Shown one piece after another: positions 34,870-48,755 of a DNA stretch of 64,000 nucleotides. Each line of letters opens with the position of its first letter. The stretch's first letter is position 1. The stretch is taken from positions 4,836,001 through 4,900,000 of the forward strand of contig OY725489.1 of the NCBI GenBank assembly GCA_963281255.1, in the 5' to 3' direction. The notes below the pieces were generated by a model. It was not told the origin of the DNA. It did no database searches and saw only the letters and a list, made by a program, of their open reading frames with translations. Source of the stretch: Aphrocallistes beatrix (Eukaryota; Porifera; Hexactinellida; Sceptrulophora; Aphrocallistidae). The position numbers were made by a program, and so were the translations under genes.

Positions 34870-37682
34870 TTCAGTGGGATGGCTGGAATTGCTTGTTGTC
34901 CACCAGTGCATCAATGTCAGGAGAAGTAATAGAGATCGCGCAGCGCATGTCGCACTCCACTTGGAGCCGGTTTCGTGCTTTAAACTTGATGGTAAGCATA
35001 GCTGAATTTCCTGACTCACACAGATACGTCGAGGAAAAAATGAATTAGGATTTTTAAGGCATTGATACTCAGTCGTGGGTAGGATATGCGCAAATTGATC
35101 CAGAATTTCTCGAGGTCTTGAACATGTAATTCATCCTTTGCAGAGGAATCTTGTTTGAGCTCCACAAACTCGTCTTGAAGTTCGTCAAGAACATCATCAA
35201 GCTGGCACAAAAAATGGGTTACTTGTTAAAATCATTGATATGCTCGCAGTGTCGATTCCAGGGAAATAACGTTTAAACTCATCCCCCAAATGTTCAAGGT
35301 GATCGATGATTTCATCCTTCAACTGGTCCTCGATGTTGTCCTCATCATGTATGTCGCTCAGTCGCTGAAAAGATGTAACATTACCATCTCTCATTCGTTT
35401 TCCCCAAAGCTGGAGTTTTGCCATGAATGCACTGATGGCGTCAGTGTGCATAATCACGTTGCTTCCTCGCTCCTGCATTTTCTTGTTTAGTTCATTCAGA
35501 GCTTCATAGATATCGGCAAGATAAGCCAGCCGTGCTTCGAAACCTTCCTTTTTGAAGGCAGAAAACATATCCATCTTCTCTCCAGCACCTAAAAATTAAT
35601 TAACTTCGCGCAGTTCGAAGACTCGAGCAAGCATGTTTCCCGCAGTGGTTTATTTGGACCACCATTCACAGGGAGTAGGTATTTCCAGACCAAATAGACA
35701 TATGAAATGTATTATAGATATATAGGTTATCCATATCTAGAAATCGAATGATGGACTCGGATAACTCATATGGCTTCGAATTTTGAAGTTATGACGTCAT
35801 TATATTTTTTGCACAACCACACTTTCTATATATTTTTGTTACATGACTTAATTTTTCCATGAACATCAATGATTTTATTGAAATAGACACGCTATACATG
35901 CATGTAGACACTAAATAAACACTGTTCAATACAAATGTCCATGCTAAGATCCTTTTTAATCAAATAGCAAGTTTTTAAAACATCAAGGAGTCAACAAGTG
36001 TTTCTTGATTTATGACTAGCACTTTTTCTATCCTGCATTTTTCATTCCTAATGTGCCCTATTTCTCCACAATGTCTGCACACTAAGGTTATGTGGTAACT
36101 AGCAAGGAACAGCAGCCTCGCGTATTGATTCTTTATTGGCAAGGTATCCCAAGCTACTCGACAGTTCATTTTGATGAATAAATGCTAAAAGTCAAATTTT
36201 CAAATATCGCAATTTTATAGCAATTATTGGGAGTTAGTCACTTATATACTCAGATGTGTTCATGTGTGCGGGATCGTGCAGGGCTGGAGAGTGGTTAATG
36301 CATAAGTTAATCAACAAGTAATTGATAAAAATAGGTTTGCAGTAACGGCACGAGACTGCACCATAAGTTTACGTAATTCTAATACAAGGAAAGTACCTGA
36401 TCGAACTCTTCCAGCGAAATAGATGTTAGGATGAGCAGTCACAGTAAAAATAGATCATTTCTATTTTAAGTTTCAACTCTTTTAGGAAGATCTAATGTTT
36501 AATAAAATAGATTAGAAACCTGTGTAGGAGGTAGGCATGATCTAGGCAAGATTGCGAAGCCACAAATTTTATAGAATATATTTAGTCATTCAACTATGAT
36601 ATGATTATCATATTTCATATTTTACTTGGAATTGTGGAACTGAAAGAAAGTTTACCTAGGTTTTAGACAATGCTGAACACGATTAAAATGTTTTGGCGAG
36701 ATCTGGAAAACTAGAAAATTTGCCCTACTGTCAATAAACCACTGTGAATTTCCTTTGGAAAGCCAACGAACGAGTTTCTAATAAAAGAGCAGTGTGGCCG
36801 GCGTCCATGTCTTTGCAGAGCTCGCGGAAGAGGCGAGTGTTGAGGGCTGACCCTTTCACGTAGTTCACGATCTTTATGGTGAGGACCAAGTTTTCGTGAA
36901 GGTTCTTCGGAATTGTCTTCGAAGCGAGAGCCTCTCTGTGGATCATGCAGTGCGTTCCTTCCACATCATGATTCTTATGCTTTACGAGAGTAACAAACCC
37001 TAATCGTGACCCAAGCATTGCAGGAGCACCATCCGTACAAACCCCAATAAGTTGTTCCAACTAATCTTCGTCTCTTTGACAAAATCGGTTAGTACTTCCA
37101 TAACATCGGCCACCTTCGTTGTCATTTGTAAAGGATGGCTATAAAGAACTGCTGCTCGATTACTTTGATGATAATGTAGCGGCAGAATACTAGTAGTTGA
37201 GAAATGTTGGCCACATCCGTTGACTCGTCCAGTTGAAGGGCAAAGAAAGGCGATGGCAATATATTTGATACCACTTGTCCCTTGATGTTGCCAGACATTT
37301 TATCCACTCTGGTCTTGATGGTGTCGTTGAACATGGAGATCAGCTTCATCTTGTTCGATGCCTTCTCCCCTAGTACAAGCCTCACGATCTCCAAAATACA
37401 CGGTTTCAAGAGGCTCTCACCAATTGTGTGTGCCTTCTTTGCCTTGGACACTTGAAGAACGATGACATATGACGCATACAGGGTGTTCTTGCTAGTTTGC
37501 TGATAAGTCCCAGTTTCGTCCAACTTCACTCTCTTCAAGCTAGTTAACTTAGACTCAAGGAAAGTGCGGTCCCTCTCTCTGTTTTGCGGATAAGCATTTA
37601 TCAGATGCTGTTTCAGTTGAAAGGGTTTCCATCGGTTATTACAAACTCCGCTTATAACTGAGTAAACCGAGGTCCCAAGCAC
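34870..37682 (-). pseudogene. hAT transposase, ZBED5/SCAND3-like, several breaks (block C)
   Basis: Pieces in order: 37682-37122 (HLINAYP, then ASYVIVLQVSKAKKAHTIGE and FALQLDESTDVA), 37060-36731 (GVCTDGAPAMLGSR, GTHCMIHREALASK, NTRLFRELCKDMD), an inserted element, then 35640-35190 (RVFELRE; YLADIYEALNELN; KRYFPGI) and 35210-34870 (FVELKQDSSAK, FWINLRISYPRLS). It ends with a hAT dimerisation-like tail in another frame near 34990-34870. The N-terminal BED zinc finger is largely gone. At least three frame changes or stops plus the insertion separate the pieces. It is inactive. Confidence 0.88.
35643..36744. mobile_element. Non-autonomous hAT-like element inside the hAT transposase (block C)
   Basis: 1,102 bp with ends CAGTGGTTTATT and AATAAACCACTG. 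The host transposase reading resumes on either side (VRWLSKGN before, MLARVFELRE after, on the minus strand). No clean 8-bp duplication could be read at the borders. Inside is a 64-codon frame with a CRHCGEIGHIRNEKC stretch that resembles, but does not match, a zinc knuckle. Confidence 0.7.
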
Positions 37683-38094
37683 TTCCTTATAACGAGAGTT
37701 TACTTATTTTGTTGTGATAATTTTTTTCTCCAAAGTAAATTTGCCCCAGGTTAAGAATCGCTGTTTTAAGTAGTGGGTTTTTGGTTGCACATTAGACGCA
37801 GTTCTTATGGAAACCTCATTGAAAACGATCTTGTTAATTTGAATTCTCCAGCTTTAGCTAAAATCATCATCATATTTTGTGATCTAGTTGCACCTCTTTT
37901 TGGCGCCCGACTCTCTGTCTTTCCCTGCAGCGAGTATACTATAGCTTATTTCATTTGTCTATTAATTAATTACATTTATTAATGTTAGTTTCGATAGTTT
38001 CTGTGGAAATAGAGTAGACATGCTGATTCCGAATATGATATTCTAAGTACCTTATTTTGAATATACATATTAATCTTTAAATTTCAACTCGGTG

Positions 38095-38294
38095 NNNNNN
38101 NNNNNNNNNNNNNNNNNNNNNNNNNNNNNNNNNNNNNNNNNNNNNNNNNNNNNNNNNNNNNNNNNNNNNNNNNNNNNNNNNNNNNNNNNNNNNNNNNNNN
38201 NNNNNNNNNNNNNNNNNNNNNNNNNNNNNNNNNNNNNNNNNNNNNNNNNNNNNNNNNNNNNNNNNNNNNNNNNNNNNNNNNNNNNNNNNNNNNN
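38095..38294. other. Assembly gap, 200 N
   Basis: Exactly 200 N, separating the two identical blocks C and D. Confidence 0.99.
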
Positions 38295-38628
38295 CTCAAT
38301 TTCGGGTCGAAATAGAAAAGGGTCTGAAGGTTTAAATCAAGAAAAACGGTTTACCTTTGTTTGGGAATGAGTTTGAAATGTACTTTTGGACAAAAAGTAT
38401 AAAAAGTACCCTTTAGTGGCGTTTTTTTACCTAAAGTGCTGACTCCAAACCTTGGTGGCAGCAAATCACAAAAGCTATTCATTATATTAAAATCATTTGA
38501 TTTAAAATACTCTACATGCTCTCCTCTAAAAATTGACTCATTTCTATTTATCAATTAATGCCTTCTAAGATAGTAAAGTAAAGACATTATTAATAGTCCA
38601 TTCAATCTATGAAATTGTTTTTATCCAA

Positions 38629-40412
38629 TTGGAGCCAATTGCAACAGATTTATTTCAGTGGTAAATTAACGAGGGAAGCTAGTGAGGAACATACTAAAAA
38701 TTCCCTAGAAACATTTAGTGGAACATTCCTAAAATACTACTCTAAGTACCACATTCGGTCTCATTTTGAAGGTGCTAAAATGCATATCATTCCTACAGTT
38801 TTAAACTATTACAATTTGTATATTCGTAATCATCGGGAAATTTCCTTCGCTTAAGTGGTCACTGATTATATTTGAAAATATTTTCCTGGCAAAGCAGGAA
38901 TGTATCAAAATGTAACAACATTCCTTTCTCAAATTTTGTTCTAACCCTATCAAGCTGCTCCTTGTTCGATTCTGCTCAGCCATCTGAGTATAGTTGTGCA
39001 TATATTGACCCTCTAAACTGTCTTTTAACACGATCTTTCGAGATTCACTTAACACATACGTAGCTATGATTCATTGAATATCCGACATGCTATGTGATTA
39101 TGTTGTAATGTTTCATTTTATTCGACCTAATTATACTAGTCCAGCCAAGATGTCGTTTAGTCAGCACAAATTGCAGGACAATTTATTCGAAATTTTATAC
39201 AAGAGAAGCTATCTAATTGATATAGTAAACATCCAAAAGATCCAATTTCTAGAACATCCCGAAAGTAATAAAATTACTAGTTATGATCAGTTATCAGTTC
39301 AGGGACTGAATAATTCATCTAACTTTGTCCTTTACCCACTTCACACGTAGGGAATATTCAAAACTCTGCTTCCTACTGGTTCACCTCTGCGTTCAGCAAT
39401 CAGATTTGCAGTTGCACCTGATGATATCCGAGAGGGATCATGAGCTAGTGGCTGCCAGAAAACGTTCCCCCATCAACAACAGCTGAATACCACAGTTTCA
39501 GTCTTATATCAAGTTAAATAGTGGAAGGGGGCCCAGGAACTGCGGTCTTCGACTGAGGCTGGAATCCAACTGATGGGAAATTCCTTCAATTGATGACAGA
39601 TCTGCTATCAGCTTATGAATCCCTACTAGATATCATCAGGTGCAACTCCAAATCTGATTGCTAAACGAAGAGGTGAACCTGGAGGAAGCACAGTCTTGAA
39701 TATTCGCATGCGTGAGAAAGTGTGTAAGGATAAAGCCTCATGAAAACGTCAGTCCCTGAACTAATCAATAAAGACTTGTAATTTGGATTCTTTCGGAATA
39801 TTCTACCATAGGATTTGGGGTGTTCACTTTGTCACTTAGGTAGCTTTTCTTGGATAAGTTTTTGAATAAATTATGTTACAATAAGTGCTAACAGAAACCG
39901 CAGATTGAGTGAACTAGTATAATTAGGTAGGCTAAAGTAAAATATACTACTTAATTGTATACTTAGCATGTTCATCAGCTATGAGTTAAGTACATCTCTA
40001 AAAATCGTGTTAAATAACAGTTTAGAAGGTCGATATATGCATTAACTATACCCAACTAGCTTTACACAATCGAACAAGGGGTCAATCGATAAGGTTAGGA
40101 CAAAATTTAAGATTGAATTGTTACTACGTTCTTGACATTCTTGTATTACTAGGGAAAAAAATGTTTTAAATATAGTCAAGTGACCACTCAAACGAAAGGA
40201 AATATTTCAAATTAGAATCCAGTAGTCTAAAACTCAAGAAGTGATATACAATTTATCTTCTTCAAAATGTGTCTGAAATTGGCACTTAAAATTATATTTA
40301 GGAATGTTCTACCAAAATGTGGTTTTGTGATTTATAGTATGTTACTTAAGTAGCTTCATTCCTTCAATTACAACTGAAATAAATTGTGTTCGCAATTTGT
40401 TGCAGCTCCGAA
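38629..40412. repeat. Diverged 1.8-kb palindrome (block D)
   Basis: Same palindrome as 28651-30434 at offset +9978. Block D starts only 334 bp before it. Confidence 0.85.
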
Positions 40413-40477
40413 CATATATTTACTGGGCTATAAATATTCAGCTACTGTTGCCGCTGAGAATTTTCAGTTTAATGTAA

Positions 40478-40568
40478 ACAAGCGCGTTTCGAATGCTTGC
40501 GCTGAGCAGGCGGCGAGCACTTTGTGTCCGCACTAGTCGCCCTTAGGGTGTAGGTGTAGGGTACCTAG
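40478..40568 (+). repeat. GC-rich multi-hairpin dispersed repeat (block D)
   Basis: Duplicate of 30500-30590. Confidence 0.6.
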
Positions 40569-41124
40569 GCTCACTTGATTAATTATGACGTAGATAACAT
40601 ATCTAAATAATTGTACATTCGTCTGACTTACTGCTATATTCGATATCACCTGATTATTCAAACTTTTCAATTTTTCAATTTTTAATGCGTAATGATAGCA
40701 CCATAACAGAATGATGAGTCATCATTTTTGATGATATTTATATCTGCAAATATTATATGCACAGTCTCTTAAAATAGCAGCCCTCCATCACTTAAAATGT
40801 CTGAGTTATAAGTCGAAACCTTGAATTTCTATTATCAAACAAGTCGCTTTGACATCATAGTTCCAAGATGAGTAGACAATTCCACCTGAAATTAACTTTG
40901 TGGAGCCATAGCCAAACGACTCCCACATGCCAAAAATCAGCCTTCCTTGCCTAGCAGTTTCTTCAATTAATTCGTAACAGATAGATAGCTATATGCACAC
41001 ACAGTAATCATGCTTTAATAGCAAGGATATCCCTAATTTTATGGCTTGCTCATTTAAAATGACCTAAACCGGATTGACAGGACACATTCTGGGTACAACT
41101 GCAAGTTAATCCCGAACTGACTTA

Positions 41125-42979
41125 CCGTAAACTGGGGTGACATTGTCCCATTATTCCACGTTTATCAATGTATTTCTTTAAATAATTTTGAGAATATTTT
41201 ATTTTTCAATTAATTTTATTGGTGGCACATAAAATGTTCAAATAATGTGATAGCTAAACTTTGGGGTACTTCAAACCTATTATTCTTAACTTATATCCTG
41301 GGTCAAAGCAACCTCTATCTTGGGGTTGAAATTGGCCCATAAGGTTAAACACGTTAAATAAGAGAGCATTTCATAAGAAAACGAGAATAATACGTACTAA
41401 GGAGTAATAATTGTAATGGAAATACATTAGTGTTCAAATACACATCCTAATCTAATCTAATCTACCCGTCGGTGTTCTAATTCCGGGACCTTGTATATCC
41501 CTCTACTATTAACTAGGTCTGGGTCTTGAATCGTCATTTTTATTTCGCTCCATGGATAAAATATTTCATCTTTTCTATCCGGCCACTTCCAGCACTTTCC
41601 AGATTTTACCATAACGTTTACCACTGCACCTTTTACGTCTAATACCTCTACTCTACCTGGAAAAAGTTCGCCTTCATGTCCAACAATTACTTGAGAGCCG
41701 ACTCTGGGTTTCAAATGTTTTGTGGGCGATATAGTAACTTCTTCTAGTTCAGTATCTGAATCCGAAATTTCTTCGTTCCTTACATTTCTCTCTACATGAT
41801 CCTTTATCACTTCATCAAGAATATTATCTCCACAATCTTTTTCTCCTCCGACTTTGATACATTCCTCTACACTCATCCCAGGTGTAACATTTAATCTCCT
41901 TTTTTTCCTTTAAGATTCTTTAGCTGTATCAGTTCGGAGCTCACTTAGTTTGTCTGAAAAACTAGAACTAATCAATTCAAGATCATTCCTTTTATGAGGG
42001 AGTCTAGTTAAAACCTGACCTCTATCTAATGGGTAGATTCCTGCCTTTCTAAAACCTGAAATTAGATTATCAGCTGCTTTTTCGTCAATAGCTTCGTGAA
42101 GTCGTTTTAACATCCTGGGAAATTGATCCTTGGACAGCACTGAACATTTGGTTGATCGTGTGCTCAATTTCCACGCTGTTAGAACTTTCCTCCAATTTAC
42201 CTTTAAGGGTTTATAGAAAGCAATATCCAATGGCTGTGTGCGATGTGTTGAGTTCGGTGGGAGACACACAAAAGCGATTTGGTTTTCATTGCAGGACTTT
42301 ATTACTTCCAGACTCATATGTGATGATAAATTATCTCCTATTAAGACTTTTTTTCCCTTCCTGCTTCTTGGGATCTTAAAATACTTAACTGCATTGCGCT
42401 GAGTCATCCTTTTTGTCCGAATGCTTTTTAAAGCTGACTCTAATTTTTCTGTTGAGTAGTCTCGATATGTTCTACTTCCTGGAGTCCGTATATATTCTCT
42501 AGGCATTGCTAATTGTGTTTAATAAGGTATAAAACATGCTGATAATACATTACAAAGTGGGCCAAGCCCACCCCGAATTTCTCCCAAAAACAAGGTTTCT
42601 CAATATAATGTATAAATGACAAATCTTACAGTATGCCCTTATTGATTGGTTTTAAAAAAATCTTACTTTATAATGGAATCTACTGGAAAACTTGGTGAAC
42701 TATGTGCATATTGATGTATTTCCTCGAAAATTCCAAGGAAGTTCTAAATATAAAACCTTCGTTGACATATTATACTCTAAATACTCAAATGAATAAAACA
42801 TGATTAATAAAATTCCAAATTATGAATCAATGTAATCACATTGATAATGTGTTGAATGAAACTTTCAATATATCCCAAAGTATTTAAACCGCAATACTTC
42901 TAAGTTTGAGTATATTTTATTAAAATTGCTATTGTGGGACAAAGCAACCTCTTAGGGCCAAAGTCGCCCCAGTTTACGG
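41125..42979 (-). mobile_element. Pogo/jerky-type DNA transposon (block D copy)
   Basis: Duplicate of 31147-33001, with the transposase remains at 41457-42506. Confidence 0.9.
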
Positions 42980-44617
42980 TACTTTAAACTTTCTAAATAA
43001 AATAAAGTCATTTTATAAAACAAAATATTTCATTTAATGTCTAGAGGACACCGCATCTTCTAATGAATATCTTTTGTATCATCCTGCCACCAAGAGTCTA
43101 AGTTGAGAATTTTTTCAAAATCTTTAGAAACTTGTGTGCATTTTAGGTCACAGAAAGCTTACAAAATTCAAACTCGTTCTCAGACTTTTTTTTCTCTTTA
43201 ATTTTTCAATTTAACATTTATCCCGTTATTCAGACTTAATTAGAAATTGGCATTGTTTCATTTTTTATAATTATGATAATTTTAATCATTGTTAGAGGTT
43301 CTTTCTTTTACAAGCTTCATTTAAAATGCCATTAAGCGTTTTGCAACTGTTCTCTATCTACACACGATGCTGGATTCATTCAAACTAATTATTTACTGTG
43401 CTACTTTTAGCCGTCTAATTTGGGTATATATGTGTTAATTAATCATTATATCTCTCTATATCATTTGTCCTGGACATGCCGTTCTAGATAGACATATAGT
43501 TGGATTAAGTTATAATGTGTCTATTGTTAGGAAATTCCTTTAATATCAATTTACCGTCAATCAACTAATTGGGTAAACGATTATAATTGGAAATTTACCA
43601 ATTTGTTCCTCCTCCTTTGTTCTATGAAATTCTAGTGCTAGCAAAGGTTTCCCTGGAAAATTCCAAAACATATTGAAGGAAGAGTTGGATGTTATTAATG
43701 CCTTATTTCTTGTAGCTATTTTAGAGATTAGGGGGAAAATATACTAATTCAACACTTCCGATCTAGAGATTTTCACTTCTTCAGGTATCAAAAGGCAGGG
43801 AAGCAAAGAAACAACAATATTTTAGAAAATATTATTTAACCATACCCCAAACCTGCTGCTTCTGTTGGCGCAAACGTACCATACGCAATATAATAATTTA
43901 GGAAATTTAAGTATATAATTGTGAATTGAGGACAACTGGAAATAACAAGAATAAAATATCATATGCCTAATTTGAGAAAGGCTTAAAATCAGATGCCAAA
44001 AGGAGCTTCTCGCGCTCCTAGATAGTCCATTGCATTCATATAACTTTGAAACATCAGGAACTTTTTTACTATTGATAATTCACGCTCCGTAGAGATAGTA
44101 AACAAAGATTCGATACCTAGGTAGAATCGATCATATAATTAAGACTTAATATATAAATCATTTTTAATTTGTGCGAGTTGGACTGCTCCGATTTAGAACA
44201 TATTAGTAGTATATTAGTAGACTTCAAATTTCAAACATCTATACTTAGTAATTTTATTCATTTAATTCTGAAGTTTAATCCATTGCCAAAGAGTTTAAAA
44301 AAGAGATTTTAGAACCTGATTTTCCTTAACTGCAAGAGGGGATTTTCTAGGGAAGATTGTCTTATAAACTTGTGTAAATAAAATTTCGAAATGTTGTTCT
44401 CTATAGATCAACGGTTTTTACTTCACGAAAGATAGTCGTAATACTTTAATAGTTCAAAAAATAATCCTGTCCAGATGCATAACTTTTCAAGTATTTATAG
44501 TATTTTTTATCACTTACAATTAATTATTAAGTCTCCCAATTCGATTCACACTAGGATGGCTATTTTATGTTTTATTGGATCACTTTCATCTTTCTTCGAA
44601 AATGCCATGTTCTAAGT

Positions 44618-47600
44618 CAGCGGTTCTTAACCTTTTGTGTGTAATTTCCCCTTTAGACTATTTCACTGTATCCGATTTCCCTTCGTTTAGTAATTTTAGC
44701 TAGATAAGGGAAAGTAGCCTTGAACACACTATTTATTAGTGCTAATTAGCTAATACATTGCATTATCAAAATTATGCTGCATAATATGATTATTGAATCG
44801 ATAATTAAGAAATAATCAAAAATAATAATCACTACAAGCACGTTTTCTTCAGTGGGATGGCTGGAATTGCTTGTTGTCCACCAGTGCATCAATGTCAGGA
44901 GAAGTAATAGAGATCGCGCAGCGCATGTCGCACTCCACTTGGAGCCGGTTTCGTGCTTTAAACTTGATGGTAAGCATAGCTGAATTTCCTGACTCACACA
45001 GATACGTCGAGGAAAAAATGAATTAGGATTTTTAAGGCATTGATACTCAGTCGTGGGTAGGATATGCGCAAATTGATCCAGAATTTCTCGAGGTCTTGAA
45101 CATGTAATTCATCCTTTGCAGAGGAATCTTGTTTGAGCTCCACAAACTCGTCTTGAAGTTCGTCAAGAACATCATCAAGCTGGCACAAAAAATGGGTTAC
45201 TTGTTAAAATCATTGATATGCTCGCAGTGTCGATTCCAGGGAAATAACGTTTAAACTCATCCCCCAAATGTTCAAGGTGATCGATGATTTCATCCTTCAA
45301 CTGGTCCTCGATGTTGTCCTCATCATGTATGTCGCTCAGTCGCTGAAAAGATGTAACATTACCATCTCTCATTCGTTTTCCCCAAAGCTGGAGTTTTGCC
45401 ATGAATGCACTGATGGCGTCAGTGTGCATAATCACGTTGCTTCCTCGCTCCTGCATTTTCTTGTTTAGTTCATTCAGAGCTTCATAGATATCGGCAAGAT
45501 AAGCCAGCCGTGCTTCGAAACCTTCCTTTTTGAAGGCAGAAAACATATCCATCTTCTCTCCAGCACCTAAAAATTAATTAACTTCGCGCAGTTCGAAGAC
45601 TCGAGCAAGCATGTTTCCCGCAGTGGTTTATTTGGACCACCATTCACAGGGAGTAGGTATTTCCAGACCAAATAGACATATGAAATGTATTATAGATATA
45701 TAGGTTATCCATATCTAGAAATCGAATGATGGACTCGGATAACTCATATGGCTTCGAATTTTGAAGTTATGACGTCATTATATTTTTTGCACAACCACAC
45801 TTTCTATATATTTTTGTTACATGACTTAATTTTTCCATGAACATCAATGATTTTATTGAAATAGACACGCTATACATGCATGTAGACACTAAATAAACAC
45901 TGTTCAATACAAATGTCCATGCTAAGATCCTTTTTAATCAAATAGCAAGTTTTTAAAACATCAAGGAGTCAACAAGTGTTTCTTGATTTATGACTAGCAC
46001 TTTTTCTATCCTGCATTTTTCATTCCTAATGTGCCCTATTTCTCCACAATGTCTGCACACTAAGGTTATGTGGTAACTAGCAAGGAACAGCAGCCTCGCG
46101 TATTGATTCTTTATTGGCAAGGTATCCCAAGCTACTCGACAGTTCATTTTGATGAATAAATGCTAAAAGTCAAATTTTCAAATATCGCAATTTTATAGCA
46201 ATTATTGGGAGTTAGTCACTTATATACTCAGATGTGTTCATGTGTGCGGGATCGTGCAGGGCTGGAGAGTGGTTAATGCATAAGTTAATCAACAAGTAAT
46301 TGATAAAAATAGGTTTGCAGTAACGGCACGAGACTGCACCATAAGTTTACGTAATTCTAATACAAGGAAAGTACCTGATCGAACTCTTCCAGCGAAATAG
46401 ATGTTAGGATGAGCAGTCACAGTAAAAATAGATCATTTCTATTTTAAGTTTCAACTCTTTTAGGAAGATCTAATGTTTAATAAAATAGATTAGAAACCTG
46501 TGTAGGAGGTAGGCATGATCTAGGCAAGATTGCGAAGCCACAAATTTTATAGAATATATTTAGTCATTCAACTATGATATGATTATCATATTTCATATTT
46601 TACTTGGAATTGTGGAACTGAAAGAAAGTTTACCTAGGTTTTAGACAATGCTGAACACGATTAAAATGTTTTGGCGAGATCTGGAAAACTAGAAAATTTG
46701 CCCTACTGTCAATAAACCACTGTGAATTTCCTTTGGAAAGCCAACGAACGAGTTTCTAATAAAAGAGCAGTGTGGCCGGCGTCCATGTCTTTGCAGAGCT
46801 CGCGGAAGAGGCGAGTGTTGAGGGCTGACCCTTTCACGTAGTTCACGATCTTTATGGTGAGGACCAAGTTTTCGTGAAGGTTCTTCGGAATTGTCTTCGA
46901 AGCGAGAGCCTCTCTGTGGATCATGCAGTGCGTTCCTTCCACATCATGATTCTTATGCTTTACGAGAGTAACAAACCCTAATCGTGACCCAAGCATTGCA
47001 GGAGCACCATCCGTACAAACCCCAATAAGTTGTTCCAACTAATCTTCGTCTCTTTGACAAAATCGGTTAGTACTTCCATAACATCGGCCACCTTCGTTGT
47101 CATTTGTAAAGGATGGCTATAAAGAACTGCTGCTCGATTACTTTGATGATAATGTAGCGGCAGAATACTAGTAGTTGAGAAATGTTGGCCACATCCGTTG
47201 ACTCGTCCAGTTGAAGGGCAAAGAAAGGCGATGGCAATATATTTGATACCACTTGTCCCTTGATGTTGCCAGACATTTTATCCACTCTGGTCTTGATGGT
47301 GTCGTTGAACATGGAGATCAGCTTCATCTTGTTCGATGCCTTCTCCCCTAGTACAAGCCTCACGATCTCCAAAATACACGGTTTCAAGAGGCTCTCACCA
47401 ATTGTGTGTGCCTTCTTTGCCTTGGACACTTGAAGAACGATGACATATGACGCATACAGGGTGTTCTTGCTAGTTTGCTGATAAGTCCCAGTTTCGTCCA
47501 ACTTCACTCTCTTCAAGCTAGTTAACTTAGACTCAAGGAAAGTGCGGTCCCTCTCTCTGTTTTGCGGATAAGCATTTATCAGATGCTGTTTCAGTTGAAA

Positions 47601-47741
47601 GGGTTTCCATCGGTTATTACAAACTCCGCTTATAACTGAGTAAACCGAGGTCCCAAGCACTTCCTTATAACGAGAGTTTACTTATTTTGTTGTGATAATT
47701 TTTTTCTCCAAAGTAAATTTGCCCCAGGTTAAGAATCGCTG
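44618..47741 (-). mobile_element. hAT DNA transposon (block D copy)
   Basis: Duplicate of 34640-37763 with the inner element at 45621-46722 and the broken transposase at 44848-47660. Confidence 0.93.
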
Positions 47742-48072
47742 TTTTAAGTAGTGGGTTTTTGGTTGCACATTAGACGCAGTTCTTATGGAAACCTCATTGA
47801 AAACGATCTTGTTAATTTGAATTCTCCAGCTTTAGCTAAAATCATCATCATATTTTGTGATCTAGTTGCACCTCTTTTTGGCGCCCGACTCTCTGTCTTT
47901 CCCTGCAGCGAGTATACTATAGCTTATTTCATTTGTCTATTAATTAATTACATTTATTAATGTTAGTTTCGATAGTTTCTGTGGAAATAGAGTAGACATG
48001 CTGATTCCGAATATGATATTCTAAGTACCTTATTTTGAATATACATATTAATCTTTAAATTTCAACTCGGTG

Positions 48073-48608
48073 CTAAATTGAATGAATAATCGATACTAAC
48101 TACAAACCTTGGCGTGTGTGTGGAACGTGTTGTATCTTGAAAATCTACAATATCAAAGCAAAATATGTATTACCCTTTGAGTAAAATTTGAGTAAAATTT
48201 ACACTAATCAGATTTGAAGTTTTGTTAATTTTGTGCATGTCTAACAGACTCTAATTTATTAGTACGATTTAAGTAATAGTTTCCCGTTACTTTCTTCTGA
48301 AATATACTTGATTATATCTTCGAATGGTATCTCTGTAATTGTACTCGATCCCCAAGAGGAGAGTGAAATGTTGTTTTTTAAAATTTTGACGCGAGAACGG
48401 CAGCGATTAAATTAGAAATATTCTCCATATCCACGAAGCGTGTTTGTTTTCGCATGTAATAGAGAATAGAAATTCTTAATATATCAGGGTTTGCGACCTA
48501 GTACCCTCAACACCTGTAGGTGAAGGGCGGTCTCTATATATGTAGAAAATATTTTGTATACTACCATATTTCACGAGCGTTTGATACTAAATGGGTGTAT
48601 TCAATAAG
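48073..48608. other. AT-rich stretch, nothing recognised
   Basis: First sequence after the end of block D. No gene or repeat could be supported. Confidence 0.5.
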
Positions 48609-48675
48609 ACAAGCGCGGTTCGCTTGCCTGCGTTGCGCGGCTTTTGGACACTTTGTCTCCGCCAGAGGCTTCATT
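48609..48675 (+). repeat. GC-rich multi-hairpin dispersed repeat
   Basis: ACAAGCGCGGTTCGCTTGCC followed by a GCGCGGCTT segment and GGACACTTTGTCTCCGCC. Same family as 10995-11070. Confidence 0.6.
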
Positions 48676-48755
48676 TTCATGGCAGGTACTACGGCGACAG
48701 TTGGACCCCTTTTTTTATCGATCAAGGCCTCAAAGTCAATACTCAAAAGTATATA

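Larger units (their letters stand above)
34640..37763 (-). mobile_element. hAT DNA transposon (ZBED5/SCAND3-like group), broken (block C)
   Basis: 3,124 bp. The ends CAGCGGTTCTTAACC and GGTTAAGAATCGCTG are typical hAT ends. They are flanked by TTCTAAGT (34632-34639) and TTTTAAGT (37764-37771), an 8-bp duplication with one mismatch. It carries a decayed transposase on the minus strand and a second, smaller hAT-like element at 35643-36744. Confidence 0.93.
28317..38094. repeat. Duplicated block C (copy of 38295-48072)
   Basis: The 9,778 bp read identically to 38295-48072 at a constant offset of 9978. The offset equals the block length plus the 200-N gap between the two copies, which points to an unmerged contig overlap. 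Confidence 0.93.
38295..48072. repeat. Duplicated block D (copy of 28317-38094)
   Basis: Same sequence as block C at offset +9978. It leads on at 48073 into sequence not seen elsewhere in the window, so D carries the real right-hand junction. Every element of C recurs here: the 1.8-kb palindrome, the pogo element and the hAT pair. Confidence 0.93.

Noticed and set aside
35975-36169. CRHCGEIGHIRNEKC as a CCHC zinc knuckle
   Set aside because: The spacing (five residues before the last Cys rather than four) is wrong, and it stands alone in a non-autonomous element.
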